Positions 63,101-64,000 of a stretch of DNA of 64,000 nucleotides are shown here, piece after piece. The DNA is from Litchfieldia alkalitelluris (GTDB lineage: Bacteria > Bacillota > Bacilli > Bacillales > Salisediminibacteriaceae). Below the pieces are notes generated by a model that saw nothing but the letters and a program-made list of their open reading frames with translations, was not told the origin of the DNA and made no database searches. Position numbers and translations under genes: made by a program. The number at the start of each line of letters is the position of its first letter. Positions within the stretch are counted from its first letter, which is position 1. Location of the stretch: NCBI RefSeq assembly GCF_002153425.1, contig NZ_KZ119600.1, forward strand, positions 297,276 through 361,275, given 5' to 3'.

Positions 63101-63671
63101 GATCATTTTTATAGTTGCACTATTCACTGGCTATGTCATTGCAGCAAACTATCATAAGGAAAATGAAAAAGACACGTTTGAATCGAAGCAAAGCCTTGTC
63201 TCCCGCAATACACCTATTACGGTTTTAACATTGGTTACTGGGTTAGTAGAAGGACTATTAATCGGGATAATCTCCAGTTATTTTTTAGGTCTTACTGGAG
63301 CAAATATGATTAGTTATATTTTCTTGACGACTTTTATTACCTTGATGATTCTTCTAGCTGCTACCTATTTGTTAAGGCAGTTAAAAACGGTTGGGATGTT
63401 TGTCTTACTTGTAGTTTTGAGTATGTATCTATTTTCTTCTAGAGCAATTGGAACTAATAATCTAGGTGCTGGAGCTTTACGTGATATTTCACCTTTGGAA
63501 TATATAGAAAGGTGGATAACTAGTTCTATTGATAGTTCGGCAAATTATTTAACAATGATCCTTATTATCATTGGAATATCAATTGTTTTGCTAGTAGCCA
63601 ATTTAATAGTATTTAACCTCGGATCTCGAAATGGAGAGTTGGATGATGATTCAAAGGCTAAAGCGAGTTAA
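60168..63671 (+). CDS. esaA: Type VII secretion membrane protein EsaA (YueB-like)
   Basis: The start is the ATG at 60168, eleven bases after AGGAG; a GTG at 60156 is possible. The product is about 1167 residues. One membrane helix lies near the N-terminus (IILLFVLILLLISGLSY), a long extracytoplasmic coiled-coil region follows, and about six helices lie in the last 190 residues, the YhgE/Pip layout. Residues 548-671 form an extremely acidic Glu/Asp/Ser/Asn stretch within the extracellular part. EsaA proteins span the envelope, and the B. subtilis homologue YueB is the SPP1 phage receptor. The start of essA overlaps its 3' end. Confidence 0.9.
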   Translation: MKKKKSPIILLFVLILLLISGLSYFALNPVSKTATVDGTQLMTVALVNEDEGATFNNNFLSFGNAFVRSLDNNDEHEWFVVSRGVAESGLERQVYDMMIVIPNDFTRKALSIESESPERVTLDYKINASGNDEVRPQAEKTASQILNDFNRRIIDVYFASVIGNLQEAQDSIASIVDNYGLYVDTYNTDVNTPLANYTNQFESVKGYTELSKTNFDQLDNRIHSFQDYLVENASSYHDFLSNLNEVSDKKEETSTLSTEYFNSLSEFDAALREQNIQEQLNNLQQANNHINSQFQLNENMMSGSIVADTINLQSFINRANELVRQTEENLIGTLESDLKSKVRRQLSSILAESFNKEFVNLNSLLDSPDKNVHDAIQRQINQLPSLSEKDIDESGLSEETTTELKNVIAVTNKYMNEFNFKPGEQDDSKLLSRQIRDIKQRFADTGVMMSDSVQLPKNRKPGQTFELTIPDVYEIQGLWITLPNGEEEEYTNIYLEKGKLNLPANDEGVFTVRINLRLLDADSNIDVFQPATWSWKMKQKNIDDIDNPDQISDPVDNEPAPENGEPEQEEGSSNEEVAEEESEMDSEEKANSNDDRRPQSEESSQTDEEGRTEEEGSNEEEESNEEEGNDEEGNIDEDEDSNENGESDGDSSDEENGDSNDDEENEKPEIIRVKVVNNYIYHRVMSPLLDEPTQLLINAADSTVRDYQKMILLYEIYFGIDMRDEELREWLGDKSLTDLSTESSLYYLFNHKELDELLTNYFVKRVTDGVAKEIRRPLEDFREQVTAYRQHIDATEDKMDQLAEKVGSTMEQALVMNTALTEVLENVEDWRRESMRLLEEQQQLQAVGSEEQTAVMTLESNFQPLLSTSELLAEQASDNRNEAENVYQTFEMIDNQANAIQESGVGLVSQAERLGEDLTNQILEDEVFVENFAGVLSNSRIGERQNEDLFDFLSNPVETNNQGTIVSGDTFTPYFLVLIIFIVALFTGYVIAANYHKENEKDTFESKQSLVSRNTPITVLTLVTGLVEGLLIGIISSYFLGLTGANMISYIFLTTFITLMILLAATYLLRQLKTVGMFVLLVVLSMYLFSSRAIGTNNLGAGALRDISPLEYIERWITSSIDSSANYLTMILIIIGISIVLLVANLIVFNLGSRNGELDDDSKAKAS

Positions 63672-64000
63672 TATAGTTTTCTGTTTTCTATTGGTATGGT
63701 TGTTTTCCCCTTTGCTAGTATTTGGTGAAGACTCACCAGAGGAAAGGGGAAAAATGAATCTTGAGGTGGATCGGATTAATACAAATTCCAATAGTAATAA
63801 TCAAAGGATTACTTTAACAGAATTGGAACGAAATCTCCCTGATTTGTTCACTGTAGGTACGTTGGAAAAAATTAATTATAAACAATTGGAAGAAGACAAA
63901 TGGTTGGAAGAACTGCAAGGGGCACTGTTTCAAGCAGAAGTGAATACTGACCAGCAATTGGAAGAGGTTCAAGCAGCATTGTTTACTGAAGAATATACAG
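63646..64000 (+). CDS. essA: Type VII secretion protein EssA, partial
   Basis: A frame from the ATG at 63646 (or 63643), behind GGAGAG, runs open to the window edge. It overlaps the esaA stop by 26 nt. The first 25 residues are a hydrophobic signal or anchor (VNIVFCFLLVWLFSPLLVFG). A soluble part follows with repeated EELQGALFQAE/EEVQAALFTEE. Position after EsaA and an N-terminal hydrophobic segment match EssA, a small membrane part of the Ess machine. The C-terminus lies outside the window. Confidence 0.75.
   Translation, partial: MIQRLKRVNIVFCFLLVWLFSPLLVFGEDSPEERGKMNLEVDRINTNSNSNNQRITLTELERNLPDLFTVGTLEKINYKQLEEDKWLEELQGALFQAEVNTDQQLEEVQAALFTEEYT

Noticed and set aside
1-64000. CRISPR arrays, tRNA or rRNA genes.
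   Set aside because: I found no regularly spaced repeats of the right form and no tRNA- or rRNA-like stretch on reading through, though a dedicated scan could not be run.

Overview
The window is low-GC DNA from a spore-forming Bacillaceae-type Firmicute. Pointers are the codon usage, the many AGGAGG-type ribosome sites with TTG/GTG starts, a YheC/YheD spore-coat ATP-grasp protein, Sps-like spore or surface polysaccharide genes, 11-bp-periodic PhoP-type boxes and a Firmicute type VII secretion (Ess) locus. I see no rRNA, tRNA or CRISPR array.

Region 1 (0.6-12.45 kb) is the most unusual part. It is a co-directional biosynthetic operon built on an amino-group carrier protein of the LysW type. 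A 57-residue LysW homologue (1618-1791, TTG start) is followed by a LysX/ArgX-type ligase broken by one in-frame TAA, a degenerate and a complete DegT aminotransferase, a LysY/ArgC reductase, a natural LysZ kinase-LysK peptidase fusion, a two-subunit transketolase, an ATP-grasp ligase, an MFS exporter and a flavin reductase. A LysR regulator is divergent. This matches the logic of the Streptomyces vazabitide (DADH) pathway: glutamate is held on the carrier, reduced to the semialdehyde, extended by two carbons, transaminated, released, ligated and exported. I infer a small non-proteinogenic amino acid or peptide as product.

Region 2 (12.7-22.3 kb) is an accessory island. It has an IS200-like element with an interrupted TnpA, two imperfect 152-bp direct repeats (14025 and 22093), and between them a three-gene sce7726/sce7725/RES module, a large protein with an apparent N-terminal HEPN motif and an SF1 helicase core, and an AbiH-family protein. 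It looks like a defence island.

Region 3 (22.6-29.2 kb) holds a polysaccharide deacetylase, an alpha/beta hydrolase, an ABC exporter with its own histidine kinase and response regulator, and two small membrane proteins.

Region 4 (29.4-42.8 kb) starts with a YheC/YheD protein and continues into a sialic-acid-like (nonulosonate) cluster: two NeuB-type synthases, a NeuC-type epimerase, a 4,6-dehydratase with a frameshifted tail, aminotransferases, acyltransferases, an SpsF-like cytidylyltransferase and two GT-B-like putative transferases.

Region 5 (43-55.5 kb) looks like a phosphate-starvation island. It has two PhnDCE-type transporters, HAD phosphatases, a PAP2 phosphatase, a GT4 glycosyltransferase and two PhoP-like response regulators without kinases. 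Five intergenic regions carry TTTACA-like hexamers at about 11-bp period.

Region 6 (55.5-64 kb) has an AraC regulator with a GH27 alpha-galactosidase and a small Cys-rich protein, RDD and YiaA-like membrane proteins, and the start of a type VII secretion locus (EsxA, EsaA with a very acidic insert, EssA running off the edge).
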